From assembly GCA_013213785.1 (NCBI GenBank), contig JABSPZ010000019.1, forward strand, positions 1 to 57,319: 57,319 nt of DNA, read 5' to 3'. Every line of letters starts with the position of its first letter. The stretch's first letter is position 1. A program made the position numbers and the translations under genes. Of the stretch, positions 16,370 through 24,121 are shown piece after piece. The notes beneath the pieces were generated by a model. It searched no databases. It was not told the origin of the DNA and saw nothing but the letters and a program-made list of their open reading frames with translations. Origin of the DNA: Henriciella sp. (GTDB lineage: Bacteria; Pseudomonadota; Alphaproteobacteria; Caulobacterales; Hyphomonadaceae).

Positions 16370-17383
16370 CTATTCTTGCTCAAAAATGGCTGTTTCCATT
16401 CCATCGGGGTCGATCATGCCGCGATACATCCCCTTTGAGTTGAAAACATACTCATATTGGCCGTTACCGCCGATCACGACGACGCCGCCATCCCCGCCAA
16501 GCTCTGCGACTTGATCGAGCGCGCTGGTCGCGGCCTCGCCGATGCTCTCACCCGCCAGTTCAACCCGCGCGCAAATTGTCTTCGCAACAGCGACCCGAAT
16601 GAAATACTCACCGTGGCCAGTCGCAGACACAGCACAGACCCCGTTCTGGGCATAGGTCGCAGCACCGATAAGCGGGGAGTCTCCGATCCGACCCGCGGCT
16701 TTGGCGGTCATTCCGCCGGTTGTGGTCGCAGCGGCCAGATTACCGTCAGCGTCAATCGCGACGGCGCCGACTGTGCCGTGGCGGTCAGCATCGGTCCGCT
16801 CGCGCTCGCGCAAAACGCGCTCTAAAGACTCGCGGCGACGGTCGGTGTCGAAATAGGAATTCTCAACCAGCTCAAGGCCGACCGATTCCGCAAACGCATC
16901 TGCGCCGTCACCGGCAAACATGACATGCTCAGATTGGTCCATGACGGCGCGCGCCGCCAAGATCGGGTTCTTCACGCGCTTCACTCCGGCGACCGCGCCG
17001 GCATCGCGCTCAGCGCCGCTCATGATCGAGGCATCAAGCTCATGTTGGGCAGCCGCTGTGAACACAGCGCCCTGCCCGGCATTGAAGAGCGGATCATCTT
17101 CCATCGGGATAACAGCCGCCTGCACGGCATCCACAGCGGAGCCGCCATTTCGTAGGATTTCGGCCCCGGCTTCAAGCGCGGTTTCGAGCGCTGCCGTGTA
17201 AGCTGCTTCCCGTTCGGCCGTCATATTCTCACGCAGGATCACACCTGCGCCGCCATGGATGACCAGGCGCCATTCCGGCTGATCCTCGCCGGAGACGGGA
17301 GCGACCTCCTCAACTGTTTCCTGAACTGGTCCCTGACAGGCAGCAATCAGAACAGTTATTGCGGCAAGCACAGTGCGAAACAT
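16370..17383 (-). CDS. isoaspartyl peptidase / L-asparaginase (Ntn-hydrolase), predicted lipoprotein
   Basis: A 337-residue plant-type asparaginase family protein (IaaA-like). It is made as a precursor that cleaves itself before a Thr; here the site is RHGTVG, with Gly203-Thr204, so Thr204 should become the catalytic N-terminal residue. Other family motifs are RLVIHGGAGV (37-49) and SATGHGEYFIR. Unusually, the N-terminus is a type II signal peptide with IAAC (Cys16) and an acidic linker, so the mature enzyme is predicted to be membrane-tethered outside the cytoplasm. The ATG at 17383 has AAGGAG 6 nt upstream, and the gene starts 10 bp after valS, so it is likely in the valS transcript. Confidence 0.88.
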   Translation of the reverse strand: MFRTVLAAITVLIAACQGPVQETVEEVAPVSGEDQPEWRLVIHGGAGVILRENMTAEREAAYTAALETALEAGAEILRNGGSAVDAVQAAVIPMEDDPLFNAGQGAVFTAAAQHELDASIMSGAERDAGAVAGVKRVKNPILAARAVMDQSEHVMFAGDGADAFAESVGLELVENSYFDTDRRRESLERVLRERERTDADRHGTVGAVAIDADGNLAAATTTGGMTAKAAGRIGDSPLIGAATYAQNGVCAVSATGHGEYFIRVAVAKTICARVELAGESIGEAATSALDQVAELGGDGGVVVIGGNGQYEYVFNSKGMYRGMIDPDGMETAIFEQE

Positions 17384-17393
17384 GGCGATCTCC

Positions 17394-20357
17394 TTAAATG
17401 GCGGCGAGTTGCTCCCGTGCGAGGCTAAGCTTGTCGCGCATGCCCTGCAAGTCAGCGAGGCGTTCGCGTTGCTCCGCGACGACCTCTGCAGGCGCTTTAG
17501 CCACAAACGCCTCATTTCCGAGCCTTTTCTCCAGGCCGGTGATCTCGCCGCCAAGCTTACCGAGCTGTTTGTCGAGGCGCGCAACCTCTTCGCTCGCATC
17601 AATCAGGTCTGCGATTTCGAGAACCACGGTGGCCTCGTCGACCACGGTTTTAACCGATCCAGCAGGCGCGGTGTCGGCGAGTTCAAACTTCTCGAGGCGC
17701 GCGAGGCGCATGATGACGTCGCGGTGTGCGTCGACGCAGCGGGCCGTCTCCGCATTGGCGCCCGTGAGGCTCACCGGAACTTTCGCGCCGGCTGGGACAT
17801 TGACGTCGGAGCGGACCGAGCGGATCTGCGAAATGATCCGCAGTACCCAGCCAAGTTCATCGGCCGCGGCCTGGTCTTCATAACCACCCTTTAGGCCTGG
17901 CCAGCTTTGCTGCATCAGGAAGTCAGAGCGCTCTGCCGTCTGCTCCCACAGCACTTCGGTGATGAAGGGCATGAACGGGTGTAGCGCGACATAGGTCTGC
18001 TCGAGGATCCAGCCGAGGACCAGCTGGGTCTCTTTTTTGGCTGCAGCATCTTCGCCGCTGAGAATCGGCTTCGACAGTTCGAGATACCAGTCGCACAGCA
18101 CGTCCCAGGTAAAGTGATAGGCCGCGCTTGCCGCGTCGTTGAAACGGTAGTCTTCGATCGCCTCAGAGATAGCTGCCGTACATTTGTACAACTCGCCAAA
18201 GATCCATTTATTGATCGACAATTCAGGGCTTTGCGGGTTAACGTCGGCACCAAATTGCGCCTCGTTCATTTGTGCAAAGCGCGTGGCGTTCCAAAGCTTG
18301 GTGCCGAAGTTGCGATAGCCCGCGACCCGCTCAACGGAGAGGTTGATGTCCCGGCCTTTGGTCGCCATAGCAGCCAGCGTGAAGCGCAGCGCATCGGCGC
18401 CGTAAGCGTCGAAGCCTTTCGGATAGCGTTTGCGCGTTGCCTTCTCGACTTGCGGGGCTTTCTCAGGTTGGCGCAGACCAGTGGTCCGTTTCGCAACCAA
18501 AGCGTCGGCCTCAATCCCGTCAATCAAGTCGACTGGATCAATGACATTGCCCTCAGACTTGGACATCTTCTTCCCGTTCTCATCGCGAACGATAGCATGG
18601 ATATAGACGTCCTTGAACGGCACTGCCCCGTCCATGAACTTGATGCCGAGCATCATCATCCGGGCGACCCAGAAGAAGATAATGTCAAACGCCGTGACCA
18701 ACGTCGCGCCGGGATAGAAGGTCTTCAAGCCATCGGTTTCTTCTGGCCAGCCTTGCGTCGAGAACGGCCAAAGGCCGGAGCTGAACCAAGTGTCGAGGAC
18801 GTCTTCGTCTTGAGACAATTCAACGTTGCCGCTTGCCATCGCTTGAGCCTCAGCCTCGGTCTCGGCGCAGAAATGGTTGCCATCTGCGTCATACCAAACC
18901 GGAATCCGGTGTCCCCACCAGAGTTGGCGCGAGATACACCACGGCTCGATATTCTCCATCCAATTATAATAGGTTCGGTCCCAGTTCTCAGGGACGAACT
19001 TGGTCTTGCCAGAACGCACCGCCTCAATCGCGGGCTTAGCCAGCGTTTCCGCATCGACGAACCATTGGTCGGTCAACATCGGCTCGATGACCACGCCGGA
19101 GCGGTCGCCGAACGGCTGCATGATTTTCTTATTCTCGACATACGGGATGAGTGGAGCCTCTGTCTCTTCATCCTTATGCTTTGGATCCGCGATCATAACC
19201 GCGTTGCCTTCCGCGGTAATGTCCGCAACGACGGCTTTACGGGCCTCAAAGCGATCCAGCCCGCGATATTGATCCGGGACCAGGTTCATCGCCGCGATCT
19301 TGGCTTCGTCGAACTCTTCTTGGCCTTCCGCAATGCGCTGAGCGACGGCCGCAACGGCGGAATAGTCATCGCCATCGGCGCGCATGAAGCCCTTCTCGTC
19401 CATCAGCGCGTACATCGGAATGCCGCCGCGCTTGGCGACCTGATAGTCGTTAAAGTCGTGGGCACCGGTAATCTTCACCGCACCTGAGCCGAAGTCCGGG
19501 TCTGGATACTCATCCGTGATGATCGGGATCAGGCGGCGATGCTCTTTAGGCCCAACCGGGATTTCGCACAGTTTTCCGACAATCGGGGCGTAGCGCTCAT
19601 CGCTCGGGTGAACCGCGACCGCGCCGTCCCCAAGCATGGTTTCAGGCCGCGTCGTCGCGATCGAGATATAGTCGCGCTCTTCTTCCAGCGTGACATTCCC
19701 GTCCTCATCCTTCTCGACATAAGTATAGGTCTGGCCACCCGCGAGCGGGTATTTGAAGTGCCACATATGGCCGTCGACTTCTTTATTCTCGACTTCGAGA
19801 TTTGAAATCGCGGTCTGGAAATGCGGGTCCCAATTGACCAGGCGCTTGGCGCGATAAATCAGGCCTTCTTTATAGAGCTCAACGAAGACCTTATTCACCG
19901 CAACGTTCATCTCATCGTCGAGCGTGAACTTGGTGTTCTCCCAATCACAGGATGCGCCGAGGCGTTTCAGTTGGTTCAGGATGGTGCCGCCGGACTCTTC
20001 CTTCCATTCCCAGACTTTGTCGACGAAAGCGTCACGCCCCATAGACCGGCGGTCTTGATTGCCGCTGGCCGCCAATTGGCGCTCGACGACCATCTGAGTC
20101 GCGATGCCTGCATGGTCCATGCCGGGCTGCCAGCGGACATTCTTGCCGCGCATCCGCTCAAAGCGGCAGAGGATGTCCTGAACCGTGTTGTTCAGCGCGT
20201 GGCCCATATGCAGGCTGCCGGTCACGTTCGGCGGCGGGATCATGATCGCATAGGGTTCGGCAGATGTGTCCATACTCGGCCGGAAACAGCCCGCATCTTC
20301 CCAACGCTTATAGATGCGTTGTTCGTGGGCTTTGGGGTCAAAACGCTGGTCGATCAT
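17394..20357 (-). CDS. valS: valyl-tRNA synthetase
   Basis: A 987-residue class I aminoacyl-tRNA synthetase that attaches valine to tRNA-Val. The HIGH-type motif is PNVTGSLHMGHA (residues 43-54) and KMSKSEGN is near 595. An editing (CP1) domain lies between them, including TTRPETMLGDGAVAVHP. The C-terminal 60 residues form the valyl-type coiled-coil arm (DKQLGKLGGEITGLEKRL). Length and order are normal. It begins 37 nt beyond a strong terminator that follows popZ and is followed directly by the isoaspartyl peptidase gene. Confidence 0.98.
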   Translation of the reverse strand: MIDQRFDPKAHEQRIYKRWEDAGCFRPSMDTSAEPYAIMIPPPNVTGSLHMGHALNNTVQDILCRFERMRGKNVRWQPGMDHAGIATQMVVERQLAASGNQDRRSMGRDAFVDKVWEWKEESGGTILNQLKRLGASCDWENTKFTLDDEMNVAVNKVFVELYKEGLIYRAKRLVNWDPHFQTAISNLEVENKEVDGHMWHFKYPLAGGQTYTYVEKDEDGNVTLEEERDYISIATTRPETMLGDGAVAVHPSDERYAPIVGKLCEIPVGPKEHRRLIPIITDEYPDPDFGSGAVKITGAHDFNDYQVAKRGGIPMYALMDEKGFMRADGDDYSAVAAVAQRIAEGQEEFDEAKIAAMNLVPDQYRGLDRFEARKAVVADITAEGNAVMIADPKHKDEETEAPLIPYVENKKIMQPFGDRSGVVIEPMLTDQWFVDAETLAKPAIEAVRSGKTKFVPENWDRTYYNWMENIEPWCISRQLWWGHRIPVWYDADGNHFCAETEAEAQAMASGNVELSQDEDVLDTWFSSGLWPFSTQGWPEETDGLKTFYPGATLVTAFDIIFFWVARMMMLGIKFMDGAVPFKDVYIHAIVRDENGKKMSKSEGNVIDPVDLIDGIEADALVAKRTTGLRQPEKAPQVEKATRKRYPKGFDAYGADALRFTLAAMATKGRDINLSVERVAGYRNFGTKLWNATRFAQMNEAQFGADVNPQSPELSINKWIFGELYKCTAAISEAIEDYRFNDAASAAYHFTWDVLCDWYLELSKPILSGEDAAAKKETQLVLGWILEQTYVALHPFMPFITEVLWEQTAERSDFLMQQSWPGLKGGYEDQAAADELGWVLRIISQIRSVRSDVNVPAGAKVPVSLTGANAETARCVDAHRDVIMRLARLEKFELADTAPAGSVKTVVDEATVVLEIADLIDASEEVARLDKQLGKLGGEITGLEKRLGNEAFVAKAPAEVVAEQRERLADLQGMRDKLSLAREQLAAI

Positions 20358-20390
20358 TGTATGCGGTCCGGTCGGTCTTTGTAGAATCGA

Positions 20391-20416
20391 AAAAGGCGCG
20401 CCATTTCTGGCGCGCC
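20391..20416 (-). terminator. intrinsic terminator between popZ and valS
   Basis: Two copies of GGCGCGCC (20395-20402 and 20409-20416), each self-complementary, pair across a 6-nt loop. On the minus strand the stem is followed by TTTTT (20394-20390). It ends the popZ transcript and lies 37 nt before the valS start, so it could also attenuate read-through into valS. Confidence 0.8.
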
Positions 20417-20445
20417 CGTCTCTTTAGCAGAGGAATTGTGTGGGT

Positions 20446-21117
20446 CTAGCCAGCCATGCGTGCAATTCGCTGCACTTCTGCTTCCACATGCTTCTCAACA
20501 ATCCCCGGAAGGTTCTCGTCGAGCCATTCTTTCAGCATTGGGCGCATCATTTCGCGCACCAAGCCTTCAATCGTTGTTGTGCCGCCTGCTTCTTCGCCAA
20601 ACTCGACGTTCGTGAGCAGTTTTCCGAGTGCGCCAGCAGCGGCGGTTACGGTGGCAGTATCAGTTAGCGGAGCAGTTTTTGCGACCATTGGAGCTTCCTC
20701 TTCAATCACGGGCTCTGGTTGAGGCTCAGGAGCAGGTTCGAACGTTTCTTCAACAGGTTCGACTTCCGCCTCAACAAAGTCTTCTACCCCTTCAAAATCT
20801 GTTTCTTCGAAGCTCTCAAAATTATCTTCCTCGACAACGAAATCGAGTCCGTCATCTTCTACCGCTTCGAGCTCAGGCGCGCCGTCATCAGAAATGTCCT
20901 CCATAGACTGACTGATCGCCGCCAGAACGTCTTCTTCGCTTTCGACCGTGGTCAGATCTTCGGCCTCTACCTCATCCTCGAACACGCTATCAAGGTCCGC
21001 GGTCGCCTCGACTTCGGCTTCTGGTTCCGGAGCTGGTGCATCATCATCGGCAATGATTTTGCGGATGGAAGAAAGGATCTCTTCCATGGTCGGTTCTTTT
21101 TGGGCTTGCTCGGCCAT
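20446..21117 (-). CDS. popZ: polar organizing protein PopZ (DUF2497)
   Basis: A 223-residue homologue of the Caulobacter cell-pole scaffold that gathers chromosome-segregation and signalling proteins at the poles. The N-terminal helix EPTMEEILSSIRKIIADD and the C-terminal oligomerisation helices (LVREMMRPMLKEWLDENL, VEAEVQRIAR) match the Caulobacter protein nearly residue for residue. The middle, about residues 35-145, is a disordered Glu/Asp-rich linker (VEEDNFESFEETDFEGVED), longer and more acidic than the Pro-rich linker I recall for Caulobacter PopZ. A GTG 12 nt upstream is an alternative start; the ATG at 21117 is preferred. The valS-popZ-tolC order is characteristic of this bacterial group. 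Confidence 0.92.
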   Translation of the reverse strand: MAEQAQKEPTMEEILSSIRKIIADDDAPAPEPEAEVEATADLDSVFEDEVEAEDLTTVESEEDVLAAISQSMEDISDDGAPELEAVEDDGLDFVVEEDNFESFEETDFEGVEDFVEAEVEPVEETFEPAPEPQPEPVIEEEAPMVAKTAPLTDTATVTAAAGALGKLLTNVEFGEEAGGTTTIEGLVREMMRPMLKEWLDENLPGIVEKHVEAEVQRIARMAG

Positions 21118-21163
21118 ATCCACGTCCACTGAGTTTGTTTCTATTAACCGGCTACTTCAGGTC

Positions 21164-21180
21164 GGTTAACAAGGGATTAC
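21164..21180 (-). promoter_or_regulatory. CtrA-box-like site upstream of popZ
   Basis: On the minus strand, GTAA-TCCCTTG-TTAACC fits the CtrA consensus TTAA-N7-TTAA with one mismatch in the first half and a perfect second half. It lies 47 nt before the popZ ATG. CtrA binding is inference. Confidence 0.35.
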
Positions 21181-21220
21181 TTAGTAAACTAGCACGCGAT
21201 TCTTGCTATCCCTAACTCGC

Positions 21221-22528
21221 CTAGTAGGCGAGATTACCCATGGCTCGTAAAAGCTGGTGGGCCGCGACGAATGCATCGCGCCTTGCATCAATCAATCCGA
21301 GTCGGGCGTCCAGCAATTGCTGCTCTTGATCCAAGACATCAAGCGTTGTCCGGGTTCCGACACTCAGCTCCTCTTGCGCGCCTTCATAGGCGATCTCAGC
21401 CGCTTCAACTTGAAGCTCCGACGCTGTGATCGCCTGCTCTGCAGCGATGTTGCCATACCATGCTTGCGCGATGCTAGCCGTGATTTGGCGTTCCGCATTG
21501 ATTGTCTGCAACCGCGCTTGCTCGCGCTCTAAGCGGGCGGCGCTCACCCGGCTACGGAGGATGCCGCCTTGGAACAAGGGCACACTGCCTTGCGCCAAGA
21601 GTCGGACTTGGGTGTCACGATAATTGTCTGCCGGTAAGGTCGATACACCAGTCGGTGTGATCACGCTGGCTTCGATATCGAAGGTCTCTTGCGCGCTGGC
21701 GGTTCCGACCAAGGAAAGGCTCGGCTTGCTTTCCCCTTTCGCGCTGCGCACCGCCTGCTCTGCTGCCTTTTCTGCCTGACGCAATGCGATCAGATCGGGG
21801 TTCTCGGCAAGCGCTGACTGAAGCGCGGCTTCATAAGTGTCTGGGATCGCAGGCGCATCCGCGACGGGCGAAAGATCGCCGGCGGGTTGGCCAACGAACA
21901 CTTCATAAACAGCGAGAGAGGCCTCTAGCTGGGCTTCAGCGCCCGAAAACGCAGCCTTGGCGCCCTGTAAGCGGGCTTCGGCTTGTTTCACATCGGTGCG
22001 GGTCGCAAATCCAACTTCAAATCGGTCAGTGGCAGCCCGCAGCTGCTCTTCCAAAAGCGCCACACTATTGGCGCGAATTTGAATCGCTTCGCGGTCACGC
22101 AGCACATCGACGTAAGAGGTCACGACATTCAAGATGAGGTCCTGCGAAACACCGTCAAACTGCGCATTGGCCGCCAAGATACCCGCCTGAGCCTGATTGA
22201 TACCCGCTGAGATCCGGCCGCCGGTGTAGAGTGGCAGAGTTGCTTGCAATTGCGCAGACGCGATCGGGCGATCGCCCACATTAAATGCGATTGGTTGATT
22301 GCTATCGAGCGATTCATAGCCACCGGAGGCTGACAAATCGACCGTTGGAGCCCGGGCGCCGCGCGCCTGACTGAGCTGCTCACGCGCAATGCCAAGTTCA
22401 GCGCGCTGCACATCTAAAGATGGATTGGTTTGAAAGGCGGCGTTGAGCGCATCTTGCAATGTTTCCGAATGACCTGGCAGCACCAAGACGAGTGCGGAGA
22501 GTGAAACCAGAACAGATTTACGCAGCAT
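21221..22528 (-). CDS. tolC: TolC family outer membrane efflux protein
   Basis: A 435-residue outer-membrane channel for efflux pumps or type I secretion. Residues 1-22 form a signal peptide (cleavage near GHS). The mature protein has two TolC repeats: TLQDALNAAFQTNPSLDVQRAELGIA with YTGGRISAGINQA, then YEAALQSALAENPDLIALRQAEKAA with LFQGGILRSRVSAARLE. The long helical segments typical of the channel are present. No adaptor or pump genes are adjacent, so it is probably shared by pumps encoded elsewhere. A perfect TetR-type palindrome lies 53 bp before its ATG. Confidence 0.92.
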   Translation of the reverse strand: MLRKSVLVSLSALVLVLPGHSETLQDALNAAFQTNPSLDVQRAELGIAREQLSQARGARAPTVDLSASGGYESLDSNQPIAFNVGDRPIASAQLQATLPLYTGGRISAGINQAQAGILAANAQFDGVSQDLILNVVTSYVDVLRDREAIQIRANSVALLEEQLRAATDRFEVGFATRTDVKQAEARLQGAKAAFSGAEAQLEASLAVYEVFVGQPAGDLSPVADAPAIPDTYEAALQSALAENPDLIALRQAEKAAEQAVRSAKGESKPSLSLVGTASAQETFDIEASVITPTGVSTLPADNYRDTQVRLLAQGSVPLFQGGILRSRVSAARLEREQARLQTINAERQITASIAQAWYGNIAAEQAITASELQVEAAEIAYEGAQEELSVGTRTTLDVLDQEQQLLDARLGLIDARRDAFVAAHQLLRAMGNLAY

Positions 22529-22580
22529 GGGAGGCCTCTTTTATCTTTATCGCGTCTCTATTTAGTACGGATCCAAAAAA

Positions 22581-22597
22581 AGTGAACACTGTTCACT
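22581..22597. promoter_or_regulatory. TetR-type operator upstream of tolC
   Basis: AGTGAACACTGTTCACT is a perfect palindrome with 8-bp arms around one base, 53 bp upstream of the tolC start and within its promoter region. Such sites are typical of TetR-family repressors of efflux genes. No TetR gene is in the window. Confidence 0.6.
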
Positions 22598-22614
22598 ATT
22601 TTGTCGCGAAACAG

Positions 22615-23253
22615 CTAAACGCGCGCCCCTAGCATTGCGCACAAGACACTTAACCGCTTCTGAAGCGCGGACAGTTTCCGCCCTTGTTTCCATGCATGTC
22701 GCAGTCGCAAGTGCGCCACCGCCGGGCGAAGCGCAGAGCTGACTCTCTGCTTGGGTTGGATCTGGTCCACTTCGTCGCCTCGCCGAAGCGCCGCCCACTC
22801 GCGCGCGACATCACCGTAGGCCGCAGACTCTTCGCCGAATAATTTCGTTGCGACACCCACCAGTTGATCTTCTGGTTCAGTATTGCGGTCTTCCGCAAAG
22901 AAAGCCGCCTCATGCGCATCAATCAATTGTCCAAGCAGTTCAAAACCATCCTGAAGCTTTGGCATCATGGATGCGAGCGCGAGCACAACGTCGTGCTGGC
23001 GCGCCTCGCCTCGTTGCAACTCCTCCAGGGCATCGCGCCACCATTGAAACCGGATCTGCCCCATTGTTTGATCCGTCACGACCACGCGAACGCGCGCGAG
23101 TTCATAGTAAAACGCGTATAGGATGATCAGCGCGTGCCGGGCTTCATCCGGCGCGTAACGGCTGGACAACCAACGTTCTTCATCAACAGTTTGAATCCTT
23201 TGATCCAAACGCGCGACAATTTCTTTCAGAGAATCACTGGCAGGACTGGTCAT
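22615..23253 (-). CDS. squalene/phytoene synthase family protein
   Basis: A 212-residue protein resembling the isoprenoid synthase (squalene/phytoene) fold. The N-terminal YAPDEARHALIILYAFYYELARVR and TMGQIRFQWWRDALEEL match the family's first conserved helices. The usual second DxxxD substrate-binding motif is not obvious, and the protein is shorter than true synthases (about 280-350 residues), so it is closer to the NDUFAF6-like branch linked to respiratory complex I assembly. Start may be ATG 23253 or 23262; neither has a strong ribosome binding site. It is divergent from sodB by 66 bp. Confidence 0.75.
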   Translation of the reverse strand: MTSPASDSLKEIVARLDQRIQTVDEERWLSSRYAPDEARHALIILYAFYYELARVRVVVTDQTMGQIRFQWWRDALEELQRGEARQHDVVLALASMMPKLQDGFELLGQLIDAHEAAFFAEDRNTEPEDQLVGVATKLFGEESAAYGDVAREWAALRRGDEVDQIQPKQRVSSALRPAVAHLRLRHAWKQGRKLSALQKRLSVLCAMLGARV

Positions 23254-23319
23254 GGAACCCATATCTGTGGCAAACGCTGCGCAGAAACAGCGATAAAATT
23301 CTTCAAGGAGACCAATGAC

Positions 23320-23925
23320 ATGGCTTTTGACCTACCAGAACTACCCTATGGCCGCGACGGCCTTGCCCCGCATATCTCAGAAGACACGCTCAACTTCCAC
23401 CACGGCAAGCACCACAATGCGTATGTCACAAACCTCAATAAACTGATTGATGGAACAGACCTCGCAGACGCGTCACTGGAAGATATCGTCAAGTCAGCTG
23501 CCGGCGATGCGGCAAAAGCGGGTCTCTTCAACAATGCGGCGCAGGTTTGGAACCACACATTCTACTGGCACTCTATGAAACCAGGCGGCGGCGGCGCGCC
23601 TCACGGCAAGATCGCAGAACTGATCGATCGTGATTTCGGCTCGTACGACGAGTTCGCGACACAGTTTAAAGCAGCCGGCGGCGGTCAGTTCGGCTCAGGT
23701 TGGGCCTGGCTCGTCATGAAGGACGGCAAGCTCGCCATCGTTAAGACGCTGAACGCAGAAACACCACTGACAGAAGCCGGTGTCACACCGCTTCTGACCA
23801 TGGATGTTTGGGAGCACGCTTACTATCTCGACTACCAAAACTCTCGTCCAAACTATATGTCGAGCTTCCTGGACAATCTGGTCAACTGGGACTTTGCGAA
23901 CCAAAACTTGGCTGACGCGTCCTAA
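23320..23925 (+). CDS. sodB: superoxide dismutase, Fe-type (Fe/Mn family)
   Basis: A 201-residue enzyme that disproportionates superoxide. Metal ligands are His27 (in NFHHGKHH), His79 (VWNHTFYWH), Asp162 and His166 (MDVWEHAYY). Gln75 in NNAAQVWNH occupies the position that carries the active-site Gln in iron enzymes, so Fe is the expected metal. There is no signal peptide, so it is cytoplasmic. AAGGAG precedes the ATG at 23320, and a strong terminator follows the stop. Confidence 0.96.
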   Translation: MAFDLPELPYGRDGLAPHISEDTLNFHHGKHHNAYVTNLNKLIDGTDLADASLEDIVKSAAGDAAKAGLFNNAAQVWNHTFYWHSMKPGGGGAPHGKIAELIDRDFGSYDEFATQFKAAGGGQFGSGWAWLVMKDGKLAIVKTLNAETPLTEAGVTPLLTMDVWEHAYYLDYQNSRPNYMSSFLDNLVNWDFANQNLADAS

Positions 23926-23982
23926 TCGGATCCTGCCGAATCAAAGGCAACCGAAAAACCACACTCTTTTAGAGACTGAAGA

Positions 23983-24008
23983 GCCCACCTTTGCCGGTGG
24001 GCTTTTTT
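23983..24008 (+). terminator. intrinsic terminator after sodB
   Basis: GCCCACC (23983-23989) pairs with GGTGGGC (23996-24002) around a 6-nt loop and is followed by TTTTTT (24003-24008), a canonical Rho-independent terminator 57 nt after the stop codon. Confidence 0.92.
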
Positions 24009-24121
24009 GCACTATGTGCGGCGCAACATGTTTGCCGGCGCAGTGATTCTAAGTCGGCCCCGCTGTTCAATTCGGAGCAGCTTGATGAGACCGACTATAG
24101 ACCCTCCAGCTGGACAACACA

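Noticed and set aside
18114-19487. A 457-codon open frame antisense to valS
   Set aside because: It is the reverse complement of a high-GC, strongly conserved gene; no start signal, domain or codon pattern of its own.
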